This document shows positions 52,715 through 60,564 of a DNA stretch of 64,000 nt, in pieces (within the stretch, counting starts at the first letter, position 1; the number at the start of each line of letters is the position of its first letter). The DNA is taken from the NCBI RefSeq assembly GCF_009380155.1, contig NZ_WHUV01000003.1, positions 992,001 through 1,056,000 on the forward strand, in the 5' to 3' direction. The translations under genes and the position numbers were made by a program. The notes beneath the pieces were generated by a model that worked only from the letters and a program-made list of their open reading frames with translations, ran no database searches and was not told the origin of the DNA. The DNA is from Pseudomonas piscis (GTDB lineage: Bacteria; Pseudomonadota; Gammaproteobacteria; Pseudomonadales; Pseudomonadaceae).

Positions 52715-54127
52715 ATGTCAGCCGTTACCAGCCTTATGGAAGATCAGCCGGTGGGGCATGCCGCCCCGGTGGCCGAGACGCTCTACCAGTTCGACGAGTC
52801 GCCCCTGCTGGCTCGCCAGAATCGCCAGGAGTCCAATGCCCGCAGTTATCCGCGGCGCATCCCCCTGGCCCTCAAGCGCGCCAGCGGTATCCACGTCGAG
52901 GATGTCGAGGGACGGCGCTTCATCGATTGCCTGGCCGGTGCCGGGACTTTGGCCCTGGGCCACAACCATCCGGTGGTGATCGCGGCGATCCAGCAGGTAC
53001 TGGCCGATGAACTGCCGCTGCTGACTCTGGACCTGACCACGCCGGTCAAGGACCAGTTCGTCCAGGACCTGTTCGGCCTGTTGCCCGAAGCCCTGGCCGC
53101 CGAGGCCAAGATCCAGTTCTGCGGCCCCACCGGCACCGATGCGGTGGAAGCGGCCCTGAAGCTGACCCGGACCGCCACCGGGCGCAGCACCGTGTTGTCG
53201 TTCCAGGGTGCCTACCATGGTATGAGCCAGGGTTCGCTGAGCCTGATGGGCAGCCTGGGACCCAAGCGGGCGTTGGCCGGGCTGTTGAACAACGGCGTGC
53301 AGTTCCTGCCGTTCCCCTATGACTATCGTTGCCCGTTCGGGCTCGGGGGCGCCGCCGGGGTCAAGGCCAACCTGAACTACCTGGAGAACCTGCTCTGCGA
53401 TCCGGAAGCCGGCGTGGCGTTGCCGGCAGCGGTGATCGTCGAGACGGTACAGGGCGAGGGGGGCGTGATCCCGGCCGACCTGGAATGGCTGCGCGGGCTG
53501 CGCCGTATCACCGAGAAGGCCGGGGTGGCGCTGATCGTCGACGAGATCCAGAGCGGTTTCGGACGCACCGGCAAGATGTTCGCCTTCGAGCATGCCGGGA
53601 TCATCCCGGACGTGGTGGTGCTGTCCAAGGCCATCGGTGGCAGCTTGCCGCTGGCGGTGATGGTCTATCGCGACTGGCTCGATACCTGGCAGCCCGGCGC
53701 CCATGCCGGCACCTTCCGTGGCAACCAGATGGCCATGGCCGCAGGTTCCGCGGTGATGCGCTATCTCAAGGAACACCGGGTGACCGAACACGCGGCGGCC
53801 ATGGGTGAGCGCCTGCGCGAGCACCTGCTGATCCTGCAGCGCGACTACCCGCAACTGGGCGACGTTCGTGGCCGGGGCCTGATGCTGGGAGTGGAACTGG
53901 TGGACCCGCAAGGTACACCGGACGCCCTGGGGCATCCGCCGCAACATCAACGCCTGGCGCCGCTGGTACAGCGCGAATGCCTCAAGCGCGGGCTGATCCT
54001 GGAGCTGGGCGGGCGCCATGGCAGCGTGGTGCGCTTCCTGCCGCCGCTGGTGATCACCGCGGCGCAGATCGACCAGGTGGCGGAGATCTTCAGCAAGGCG
54101 GTGGCCGCCGCCGTGGCCGGCCTCTAA
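52715..54127 (+). CDS. pvdH: PvdH, L-2,4-diaminobutyrate:2-oxoglutarate aminotransferase
   Basis: A 470-residue class III PLP aminotransferase that makes 2,4-diaminobutyrate from aspartate semialdehyde with glutamate, the Dab unit used by PvdL. Motifs: FIDCLAGAGTLALGHNHP, FCGPTGTDAVEAALKL (cofactor phosphate binding), VDEIQSGFGRTGKMF and VVVLSKAIGGSLPL with the PLP Lys near residue 305. ATG at 52715 gives the usual PvdH length; the frame extends to 52613 across its own promoter and is rejected there. Confidence 0.93.
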   Translation: MSAVTSLMEDQPVGHAAPVAETLYQFDESPLLARQNRQESNARSYPRRIPLALKRASGIHVEDVEGRRFIDCLAGAGTLALGHNHPVVIAAIQQVLADELPLLTLDLTTPVKDQFVQDLFGLLPEALAAEAKIQFCGPTGTDAVEAALKLTRTATGRSTVLSFQGAYHGMSQGSLSLMGSLGPKRALAGLLNNGVQFLPFPYDYRCPFGLGGAAGVKANLNYLENLLCDPEAGVALPAAVIVETVQGEGGVIPADLEWLRGLRRITEKAGVALIVDEIQSGFGRTGKMFAFEHAGIIPDVVVLSKAIGGSLPLAVMVYRDWLDTWQPGAHAGTFRGNQMAMAAGSAVMRYLKEHRVTEHAAAMGERLREHLLILQRDYPQLGDVRGRGLMLGVELVDPQGTPDALGHPPQHQRLAPLVQRECLKRGLILELGGRHGSVVRFLPPLVITAAQIDQVAEIFSKAVAAAVAGL

Positions 54128-54148
54128 TTTTTCGCGGCCCTGGTTCGT
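54125..54148 (+). promoter_or_regulatory. Candidate PvdS promoter of mbtH overlapping the pvdH stop
   Basis: TAATT (54125-54129, beginning with the pvdH TAA stop), 16 bases, CGT (54146-54148). The same TAATT-N16-CGT variant is found before pvdL. It lies 61 bases before the mbtH start. Confidence 0.45.
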
Positions 54149-54161
54149 TACTTCTACACCA

Positions 54162-54183
54162 TCGCCGCGCCTGGGCGCGGCGA
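54162..54183. other. Strong GC hairpin between pvdH and mbtH
   Basis: TCGCCGCGCC and GGCGCGGCGA form a perfect 10-bp stem with a 2-base loop. No T-tract follows, so it is probably not a terminator; it may attenuate, protect or separate the pvdH and mbtH messages. Confidence 0.55.
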
Positions 54184-54209
54184 CACTCATTCAGTGATGG
54201 AGACAAGCA

Positions 54210-54434
54210 ATGACTTCCGTATTCGACCGCGACGACATCCTGTTCCAGGTAGTGGTCAACCATGAAGAGCAATATTCGATCTGGCCTGACTACAAGGCTG
54301 TGCCGCAAGGCTGGCGCACCGTGGGCAAGAGCGGCTTCAAGAAAGACTGCCTGGCCTACATCGAGGAAGTCTGGACCGACATGCGCCCCTTGAGCCTGCG
54401 CCAGAAGATGGATCAGCAAGCGGCTGCCGGTTAA
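54210..54434 (+). CDS. MbtH-like protein of pyoverdine synthesis
   Basis: A 74-residue MbtH-family protein that binds and activates NRPS adenylation domains. The family core is intact: VVVNHEEQYSIWPD, VPQGWRTVGKSG and YIEEVWTDMRPLSLR. pvdH followed by an mbtH-like gene is the same order as PA2413-PA2412 in P. aeruginosa. Its partner here is most likely PvdL and the other pyoverdine NRPSs. A GGAGA ribosome site precedes the ATG. Confidence 0.93.
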   Translation: MTSVFDRDDILFQVVVNHEEQYSIWPDYKAVPQGWRTVGKSGFKKDCLAYIEEVWTDMRPLSLRQKMDQQAAAG

Positions 54435-54449
54435 GCCGTCGCTGCCATG

Positions 54450-54486
54450 AAAAAGCCCGCTGGACGTTCGGTCCAGCGGGCTTTTT
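54450..54486. terminator. Bidirectional rho-independent terminator
   Basis: AAAAAGCCCGCTGGAC, a 5-base loop and GTCCAGCGGGCTTTTT give a 16-bp perfect stem. It sits between convergent mbtH and the methyltransferase gene and can stop both. Confidence 0.92.
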
Positions 54487-54498
54487 CGTGCCTGGGGC

Positions 54499-55323
54499 TC
54501 AGGCTCGCTTGACGGCCTGCAGGGTGTAGCTCAGCGGCAGGCGCCAGGGTGCATGCTTGAGTCGATATTCGCCGTGTTCGTCGACTTCCATCTGCCCGGG
54601 CAGGGCTTCCCATGGAATGCTCTGGTGCTCCACCAAACCGGTGATTTCCAGGCCCTGGCCCAGCAATGCGCTGATGATCTCGCCCAGGCCATGGTTCCAT
54701 TCGTGGGTGACCGTGGCCTCCAGCTCCTTGTCGGTCTCCACGTAAGTGCTGCTGTCATCCCAGACCAAGGGTTCGCTGCGTTCGAAGTAGGACAGTTCCA
54801 CCCGTAGCGAATCGCTGTGATCTTCGTTGATCGCCCAGAGTATCGGGTGCCCTTCGCGGATGAACAGCCTGCCACCGGGCTTGAGCAGCGCGCCCACGGT
54901 CCGGGCCCATTGCTCGATGCTCGGCAGCCAGCACAGGGCGCCGATGCCGGTGTAGACCAGGTCGAAGCTGGCGGCCGGCAACACTTCGGCCGCCTTGAAT
55001 ACATCCGACTCGTGGTAATCGATGGCGGTGTCGCAGCGCTGGGCCAGGGTACGGGCCTCGGCGAGGGATGCGGGGGAGAAGTCCAGGCCGCTCATCTGTG
55101 CGCCCAGGCGAGCCAGGGACAGGGTGTCGGTGCCGATATGGCATTGCAGGTGCATGCCGCGCAGGCCACGGATATCCCCCAGCAGCGGCAGGTCGAAACG
55201 CACCACGTCGGAGAGGTATTGCGGGTCGTCGATGAAGCGCTGCACGCAATAGTCCGGCGAGGCGGCATGCAGGGGCGCACGCTCGTCCCAGTTGGTCTTG
55301 TTGAGGTTTACGTAATCGCTCAT
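54499..55323 (-). CDS. Class I SAM-dependent methyltransferase
   Basis: A 274-residue methyltransferase. The SAM site is seen as MHLQCHIGTDTLSLARLGA (motif I), SGLDFSPASLAEAR, and FDLVYTGIGALCWL (motif II region), followed by LLKPGGRLFIREGHPILW. The substrate is unknown; its length fits small-molecule methyltransferases. It lies between mbtH and the fpv operon, where P. aeruginosa has a thioesterase-type gene, but nothing in the sequence ties it to pyoverdine. Confidence 0.85.
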   Translation of the reverse strand: MSDYVNLNKTNWDERAPLHAASPDYCVQRFIDDPQYLSDVVRFDLPLLGDIRGLRGMHLQCHIGTDTLSLARLGAQMSGLDFSPASLAEARTLAQRCDTAIDYHESDVFKAAEVLPAASFDLVYTGIGALCWLPSIEQWARTVGALLKPGGRLFIREGHPILWAINEDHSDSLRVELSYFERSEPLVWDDSSTYVETDKELEATVTHEWNHGLGEIISALLGQGLEITGLVEHQSIPWEALPGQMEVDEHGEYRLKHAPWRLPLSYTLQAVKRA

Positions 55324-55417
55324 GGCGCTGTTCCTGGCGTCTATTTAGGCGAGGCGCAGACTAGCACCGGGAAATGAGCGCGATCTTCAGGAAATATGTA
55401 AGCGCCGCGGCATCACT

Positions 55418-55552
55418 TGTAGCCGTTGCCGAGCTTGCGAGGCTGCGCAAAGGTCCGCAGGACCTTGCCTGGCGAGCCTCCAGGTCATGGACGCATTGCA
55501 GCCCTGCCACGGGGTGCCGCCCAGACCGTTTTCAGCTTCGGCAACGGTTACA
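55418..55552. repeat. Long palindromic intergenic repeat of the Pseudomonas type
   Basis: A 135-base element ending in near-perfect inverted arms: TGTAGCCGTTGCCGAGCT at the left and AGCTTCGGCAACGGTTACA at the right (one mismatch and one extra base). Inside lie a perfect AAGGTCC-GCA-GGACCTT hairpin and a CCTGG/CCAGG pair. Short palindromic intergenic repeats of this kind, with GTAGCCGnTGCCG arms, recur in P. fluorescens-group genomes. It sits just after the fpv operon (fpvF stop at 55556). Confidence 0.8.
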
Positions 55553-55555
55553 GGC

Positions 55556-56512
55556 TCAGCTTTTCGGGCCCAGGGCCTGGATGATCTTCTGTTGGTTGGT
55601 TTCCAGCTCGCCAGCTGGGTCGGCGCTGTCGGTTTCCAGCACCAGCAACTGGCTGCCGCCGGCGCTGATGGCGGCCTTCAGTGCTTCCGACGGCTGGCGG
55701 TGATGCAGGACCAGGGCCACGTCGTTGTCCTTGAGTCGAGCCTGCAGTTTCTTCAGGGCTTCGGGCGTCCATTCGTTGTCGGCTCGGGCGTCCACCTCCA
55801 GCAGTTCCAGGTTCAGGCCGCCGATAAGATAGCCGAAGTGTTCGGACAGGCTCATTACGCTGAGGTTGTCGGCTTCGGCCAGGCGCGCCTCGCTGTCGGC
55901 GCTGAGCTTGAGCAGGCGCTGTTTCAAGTTGGCCAGGTTGCTCTCGATCTGCGGTTTGGCCGCGGGAGCCAGGCGCACCAGGTCGGCCGCCAGTACATCG
56001 GCCATGCGTCCCAGATTGTTGCTCGACAACCATGGCTGGGCATTCAGGCCGTCGCTCTTGCCCGGTTGCAGGGCGACGCCGGGCAGGGCGCCATCCACCG
56101 GTCGTGCGGCATCGATTTCGACGATGCGGATATTGCTGCGTCGGGCGTTGGGATACAGCGGGTCGTCCGGCCAGATCGAACGCAGGCCGATCACCGCGTC
56201 GGCACCCTGGGCCAGCTTGCCCAGGGCCGGGGCACCGCGCCCGGTGAAGTAGGCGGTCTGCCGCGAGCCCGGCAGGTTGGCCGGGGCGGCCCGCTCCAGC
56301 TTGACATCGGTACCTTGCAGCAGGATTTGCCCCAGGCCGAAGGTCACCGGCAGCGAGGCCAGCACCGTCAATGGCTGCAGGGTGGCGGCGGGTGCCGGTT
56401 GGCGCTGGCGGACATTGTCCGCTGCCGACAGGGTCGGGGCATGGAGCAGGCCGCCGAGAACCAGGACCAGGGCCAGGCGCGGCAGTGACAGATTGGGTGA
56501 TGAATTGTGCAT
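55556..56512 (-). CDS. fpvF: FpvF, periplasmic binding protein for pyoverdine iron recovery
   Basis: A 318-residue metal-transporter-type binding protein, the last gene of the operon. It has a signal peptide ending LSAADN, then a cluster A-I (Zn/Mn-type) fold: LTVLASLPVTFGLGQ, GADAVIGLRSIW, a long helical linker and LNLELLEVDARADNEWTP. In P. aeruginosa FpvC and FpvF bind each other and ferripyoverdine in the periplasm. It starts directly after the fpvE stop. Confidence 0.88.
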   Translation of the reverse strand: MHNSSPNLSLPRLALVLVLGGLLHAPTLSAADNVRQRQPAPAATLQPLTVLASLPVTFGLGQILLQGTDVKLERAAPANLPGSRQTAYFTGRGAPALGKLAQGADAVIGLRSIWPDDPLYPNARRSNIRIVEIDAARPVDGALPGVALQPGKSDGLNAQPWLSSNNLGRMADVLAADLVRLAPAAKPQIESNLANLKQRLLKLSADSEARLAEADNLSVMSLSEHFGYLIGGLNLELLEVDARADNEWTPEALKKLQARLKDNDVALVLHHRQPSEALKAAISAGGSQLLVLETDSADPAGELETNQQKIIQALGPKS

Positions 56513-57412
56513 TTATCCGATATTCCCTTTCAGGCTGGGGACGGTGCCGCGGGCGATGGCGGCGAGGGCGAAGCAGATGCCGGCCACCAGGATGATCGCG
56601 GCGCCGGAGGGGACTGGCAGGTCGAAGACGATCGGCAGCAGGATGCCGCACAAGGTGCAGAGGGTGGCGATGCTCACCGAGATCCAGAAGAACCCCTTGA
56701 GCGACTGGCTGAGCAGGCGCGCCGCGGCGGCCGGGATCACCAGCAGGGCGCCGACCAGAATCGCGCCGATGACTTTCACCGCGGCCACGGTGATCAGCGT
56801 CACCAGGATCACGAACAGATAGTCCAGGGTCTTCACTGCCACGCCGCGCACCGCTGCCAGCTGCGGGTTGAAGCTGGCCAGCATGATGCGGTTGTACAGC
56901 GGCAGGCTCAGGCCCAGGACCAGGCTACCGACGACCAGCAGCACCAGCAGGTCGTCGCCGTTGACCGTGAGCACCGAGCCGAACAGTACGTTTTCGAGAA
57001 TGTGCACGTTGATCTTGCCGGCCAGGATCAGCAGCAGGCTGGCGCCCAGGGCCAGGGACACCGAGAGGAACACTCCGATCAGGGTGTCTGGGGCCAGGCC
57101 GGTGCGATTGCGCAGGTAGTTGAGCAGGATGCCGAACAGCAAGCAGTAGCCGAACAGGCTGCCGTAGGGGCCGGTGTAGGGCTCGCCCAGGAGGATGCCG
57201 ATGGCCACCCCGGTCAGGGCGGCGTGGCCCACGGCTTCGGAGAAGAAAGCGAAGCGCTTGACCACGACCAGGGTGCCCAGGCCGCCGAGCACCGGGCCGA
57301 TCAGCAGGCCGGCGAGCAGGGCATTGACCACGAAACCGTAGGCCAGGGCTTCCGGCAGGTAGCCTGAAGAGGCCCAGCCCTGGACCATCAGGCGGAAAGC
57401 TTCATAACTCAT
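56513..57412 (-). CDS. fpvE: FpvE, ABC transporter permease
   Basis: A 299-residue permease of the ABC-3 (ZnuB/MntB) family with about eight membrane helices. Recognisable segments are GPVLGGLGTLVVVKRFAFFSEAVGHAALTGVAIG and ILVGALLVIPAAAARLLS. It should move released iron or its carrier across the inner membrane with FpvD. Its ATG overlaps the fpvD stop as TGATG. Confidence 0.9.
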   Translation of the reverse strand: MSYEAFRLMVQGWASSGYLPEALAYGFVVNALLAGLLIGPVLGGLGTLVVVKRFAFFSEAVGHAALTGVAIGILLGEPYTGPYGSLFGYCLLFGILLNYLRNRTGLAPDTLIGVFLSVSLALGASLLLILAGKINVHILENVLFGSVLTVNGDDLLVLLVVGSLVLGLSLPLYNRIMLASFNPQLAAVRGVAVKTLDYLFVILVTLITVAAVKVIGAILVGALLVIPAAAARLLSQSLKGFFWISVSIATLCTLCGILLPIVFDLPVPSGAAIILVAGICFALAAIARGTVPSLKGNIG

Positions 57413-58155
57413 CAGGCAGCGCTCCCGGCGGCTCGTGGATGGGTGGAAAACAGGCTGAGCAGGCGTTCCGGCGTCAGGGTCTGTTGCGCCGGGCCGTCGA
57501 ACAGCACCCGGCGATTGAGACCGGTGACCCGGTCCGCCAGGCGGCCCACGGCTTCCAGGTCGTGCTCGATCCACAACAGGGTGATGCCGCGCTGGCGCCA
57601 ATCCTGGAGCAAGCGCTCGAAGACCTGGATCCCGGCCTCGTCCAGGGCCGACATGGGTTCGTCCAGCACCACCAGTTGCGGTGCCGGAATCAGGCCCTGG
57701 GCCAGCAGCACCCGTTGGCGTTCGCCGCCGGACAGGGCGCCCATGCGCCGCTTGCGCTTGTCCTGCATGCCGACTTGCTCCAGGGCTTCGCCGATGGCCT
57801 TGGCGTAATGCCGGCTCAGGCCGAGAAACGCCGGCCGGCGCTGGCACATGGCGGCCATGAAATCGTCCACGGTCATCGGCAGGCCACGATCGAACTCCAG
57901 GGCCTGGGGTACATAGCCGATGGTGCCCGGGGCATCCGGCCACTGCAGGCGCAACTGGCCCTGGTGGGGCATCTGTCCCAGCAGGGTCTTGATCAGTGAA
58001 CTCTTGCCGCCACCGTTGGGGCCGACCAGGGCGTGCAGGCTGCCGGGCTGCACCTGGAACGTCACCTGGTCGAGGATGGTGGTGCGGCCCAGGACCAGGC
58101 TGACCTGGTCGAACTCGATGGCCGGGCCCCGCAGCAGGGTCTCGATGGCGGTCAT
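57412..58155 (-). CDS. fpvD: FpvD, ABC transporter ATPase
   Basis: A 247-residue ATPase with Walker A GPNGGGKSSL, signature LSGGERQRVLLAQ, Walker B LVVLDEPMSAL and the switch His in WIEHD. It powers FpvE. The ATG overlaps the fpvC stop as ATGA. Confidence 0.92.
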   Translation of the reverse strand: MTAIETLLRGPAIEFDQVSLVLGRTTILDQVTFQVQPGSLHALVGPNGGGKSSLIKTLLGQMPHQGQLRLQWPDAPGTIGYVPQALEFDRGLPMTVDDFMAAMCQRRPAFLGLSRHYAKAIGEALEQVGMQDKRKRRMGALSGGERQRVLLAQGLIPAPQLVVLDEPMSALDEAGIQVFERLLQDWRQRGITLLWIEHDLEAVGRLADRVTGLNRRVLFDGPAQQTLTPERLLSLFSTHPRAAGSAA

Positions 58156-59081
58156 GCCCCGGCCTCCTGGATGGCGCGGACCACGGTATCGAGGTTGCCC
58201 TTCATTTCCTTCTCGTACTTGTCGGCGCTGTAGTCGCCGTAGGAAATGTGCGAGAGCGGGTAGAGCTTGACCCCGGATTCACGCTGGATGGTATCGACGT
58301 AGGTGGAGGGGAAGTCCATCTCCGAGAAGATCACCTTGACGTCCAGTTCGCGCAGTTGGTCGATGGTCTTCTTCAACTGGCTGGGGCTGGGCTCGATGCC
58401 GTGGGCCGGCTCGACCACGGCGGTGACTTCCAGGCCGAATTCGCGCAGCAGGTAGTCGTAGGCGGCGTGCACCGTGGCCACCCGCAGGTCGGCGTTGGGC
58501 GCCTGGGTCAGCTTGGCCAGGGCATCGGCGCGCATCTGCCGCAGGCGCTTGCCGTAGGCGCGGGCATTCTGGGTGTAGGTCTTGGCGTTGGCCGGGTCCA
58601 TCTTGCCCAGCTCCCGGGCGATGTTGTTGACCTGGGCGATGGATGCACTGATGGACAGGAAGGTATGCGGGTTGACCACCTTGCCGGCGCCGCGGGCGGC
58701 GATGCCGGTGGCGGCCAGCAGCGGTACGTTCTCGTTGGCCTCGATCACCGGGATGTCCGGGCGCTCGCTGGTGGCGATCATGCGGTCGGCGAAGTCGTCG
58801 TGGCCCACGCCGTTGAGCACGATCACGTCCAGGGTGCCGATGCGCTTGATGTCCTCGGCGCGAGGTTCGTAGGCATGGGGGTTGAAGCCGGCCGGGATCA
58901 GCGGCACCACGTCGGCCTTGTCACCGACGATGTTGGCCACATAGCTGTAGTAGGGGTGCAGGGTGATGCCGATGCGCAGGCGCTTGGCCCCATCGGCGCT
59001 GGCCAGGGGGCTGAGGAGGAGGGCCAGCAGGCTGACCAGCAGCACCTGCAAGAAGGGACGACGTGGAGATGAAATGGGCAT
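58152..59081 (-). CDS. fpvC: FpvC, periplasmic metal-binding protein
   Basis: A 309-residue cluster A-I binding protein with a signal peptide (LLVSLLALLLSPLASADG). Likely metal ligands are in HPYYSYVANIVG, GFNPHAYEPRAEDIKRI, and ISYGDYSADKYEKEM. The family normally binds Zn/Mn/Fe; FpvC takes part in iron release from pyoverdine. A 36-base gap separates it from fpvK. Confidence 0.9.
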   Translation of the reverse strand: MPISSPRRPFLQVLLVSLLALLLSPLASADGAKRLRIGITLHPYYSYVANIVGDKADVVPLIPAGFNPHAYEPRAEDIKRIGTLDVIVLNGVGHDDFADRMIATSERPDIPVIEANENVPLLAATGIAARGAGKVVNPHTFLSISASIAQVNNIARELGKMDPANAKTYTQNARAYGKRLRQMRADALAKLTQAPNADLRVATVHAAYDYLLREFGLEVTAVVEPAHGIEPSPSQLKKTIDQLRELDVKVIFSEMDFPSTYVDTIQRESGVKLYPLSHISYGDYSADKYEKEMKGNLDTVVRAIQEAGA

Positions 59082-59117
59082 GGGCTAGTGTTCTTCTCTC
59101 GGGGGGAATGCGTGGGC

Positions 59118-59690
59118 TCAGTGGCGGTGCTGGCGGGTCACTCCGGCATCGAATTGCGCCACCACCTGCTGCCAGCCGGCGGCGATCAGCTGTTGCTGGC
59201 CGAGGTCGTGGGGGACGCTGGCCGAGGGACTGCGGTTGAGCCAGATATCCACCTGGGCGTCATCCTCTGGGGCGATACGCATCAGGAAGGAGCCGGCCAC
59301 CTGTGGGTTCTGGCTCAGCCCCAGGTAGGCCTGGTCCAGCACCTGCCAGGCATGTCCGCCACGGCTGACCGAGCTGGCGTCCTGGGCGAAGGGGGCGAAA
59401 CCTTCCTCGGCCAGTTGCGCGGGACTGGGCAGGGCCTGGCCTTCGGTTTGCAGCAGGCGGATCTCGTCGAGGGTCACCCGCAAGTCGGCATAGATCCCTT
59501 GTTCGCCGGCGCTCAGGTCGCGGCGGGCATCCAGTTGATGGGCGGCGATGGTGTTGCTGGTGTCCGTCTCGCTGTGCCACAGCACCACGCTGGCGGCTGC
59601 ACAGAGGATCAGCAGGCACAGCAGCAGGACATACAGGGTTTCATGGCCGGCGCCGGCGGGGCGCACGACCTGGGTAGTGGCAGGGGTCAT
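59118..59690 (-). CDS. fpvK: FpvK, single-pass membrane protein of the pyoverdine reduction complex
   Basis: A 190-residue protein with one membrane helix near residues 18-38 (LYVLLLCLLILCAAASVVLW) and a periplasmic C-terminal domain ending in a His-containing tail (TRQHRH). No other family features. The start overlaps the fpvJ stop as ATGA, and the position matches PA2406 in P. aeruginosa. Confidence 0.85.
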   Translation of the reverse strand: MTPATTQVVRPAGAGHETLYVLLLCLLILCAAASVVLWHSETDTSNTIAAHQLDARRDLSAGEQGIYADLRVTLDEIRLLQTEGQALPSPAQLAEEGFAPFAQDASSVSRGGHAWQVLDQAYLGLSQNPQVAGSFLMRIAPEDDAQVDIWLNRSPSASVPHDLGQQQLIAAGWQQVVAQFDAGVTRQHRH

Positions 59691-60025
59691 GGGGCCTCGA
59701 TATCCGCTTGGTCGATCTCGACGACGTGGCCGGGGCCGGCATCGAACAGGACGTAGAACTCGCTGGAGGGCTTCTTGAAGGTCAGGGTCGAGTCGGTTCC
59801 CAGCTTGCCGGGCACCAGGATGGTCTCGTCGTAGCCGATCACGTCCAGGGTCACGCCCGGGGCGCCGCTGCCATCGGAAAAGCCCCCTGTGCAGCGGATC
59901 TGCTCGGCGTCGATGGCCTTGCATTCGCACATCGGGTTATGGGCCAGGGCGCTGTGGCTGAATGCTGCGCCAGCGAGCAGCAGGAGCGTGGCGCCGAAGC
60001 GTCGGGTGAAGAGTGCGCGGATCAT
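59687..60025 (-). CDS. fpvJ: FpvJ, small periplasmic protein with Cys cluster
   Basis: A 112-residue protein with a signal peptide ending SALAHN. The mature N-terminus has HNPMCECKAIDAEQIRC, three cysteines and a histidine that may bind metal or take part in redox transfer. The rest is a beta-rich domain. The start overlaps the fpvH stop as ATGA. Helps FpvG in iron reduction in P. aeruginosa. Confidence 0.87.
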   Translation of the reverse strand: MIRALFTRRFGATLLLLAGAAFSHSALAHNPMCECKAIDAEQIRCTGGFSDGSGAPGVTLDVIGYDETILVPGKLGTDSTLTFKKPSSEFYVLFDAGPGHVVEIDQADIEAP

Positions 60026-60564
60026 GGTTTGCCTCCTTGTTTTTCGAGCCAGGCCACGGTGGCCGGCGAGGCCTGGCTCAGGGGAATGGCCGCCTGGTGC
60101 ATGCTGCCGTCCCAGCCTTCCATGGTGATCCACAGCTCGGCGTCGGCCTTGGTCTTTTCCGGAATTGGCAGGCTGGCGCCCATGCGGTACGGGCTGCCGA
60201 AGAAGATCACTCCGGCGGCCCGCAGGCTGCGAGGCTTGCCGATGCGCAGGTAGGTGGCCTTGACCGGCTCGATGCAGGCCTGGCACAGGGCGGCATTGAA
60301 GCGTTTCAGATACCCGGCGGGGCCGTCGCTGCGCGGTGGCTCGATGCGCATCTCGGCCAGGCGCAGGCTCCAGGGTCCGACCTGGACTTCGCCGATCTCC
60401 CGCTCGCCCAGGCCGCTGTCCCCGCGAAACAGCGCGGCATCGGCGAAGTACTTGGGCATGAAACCCAGGGGAATCAGCACCAGGAGGATATTCAGGTGAA
60501 AGCGCCACTTGTGCCAGAAGCGGCTCAGGGAGGAATCCGCGGTGGCGGTTTGGGTCTGGCTCAC
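60022..60564 (-). CDS. fpvH: FpvH, membrane-anchored protein of the pyoverdine reduction complex
   Basis: A 180-residue protein with an N-terminal membrane helix (FHLNILLVLIPLGFMPKYF) and a periplasmic domain with ALCQACIEPVKATYLRIG, a C-x-x-C pair. The start is GTG at 60564, overlapping the fpvG stop as GTGA. Works with FpvG in releasing iron. Confidence 0.87.
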   Translation of the reverse strand: MSQTQTATADSSLSRFWHKWRFHLNILLVLIPLGFMPKYFADAALFRGDSGLGEREIGEVQVGPWSLRLAEMRIEPPRSDGPAGYLKRFNAALCQACIEPVKATYLRIGKPRSLRAAGVIFFGSPYRMGASLPIPEKTKADAELWITMEGWDGSMHQAAIPLSQASPATVAWLEKQGGKP

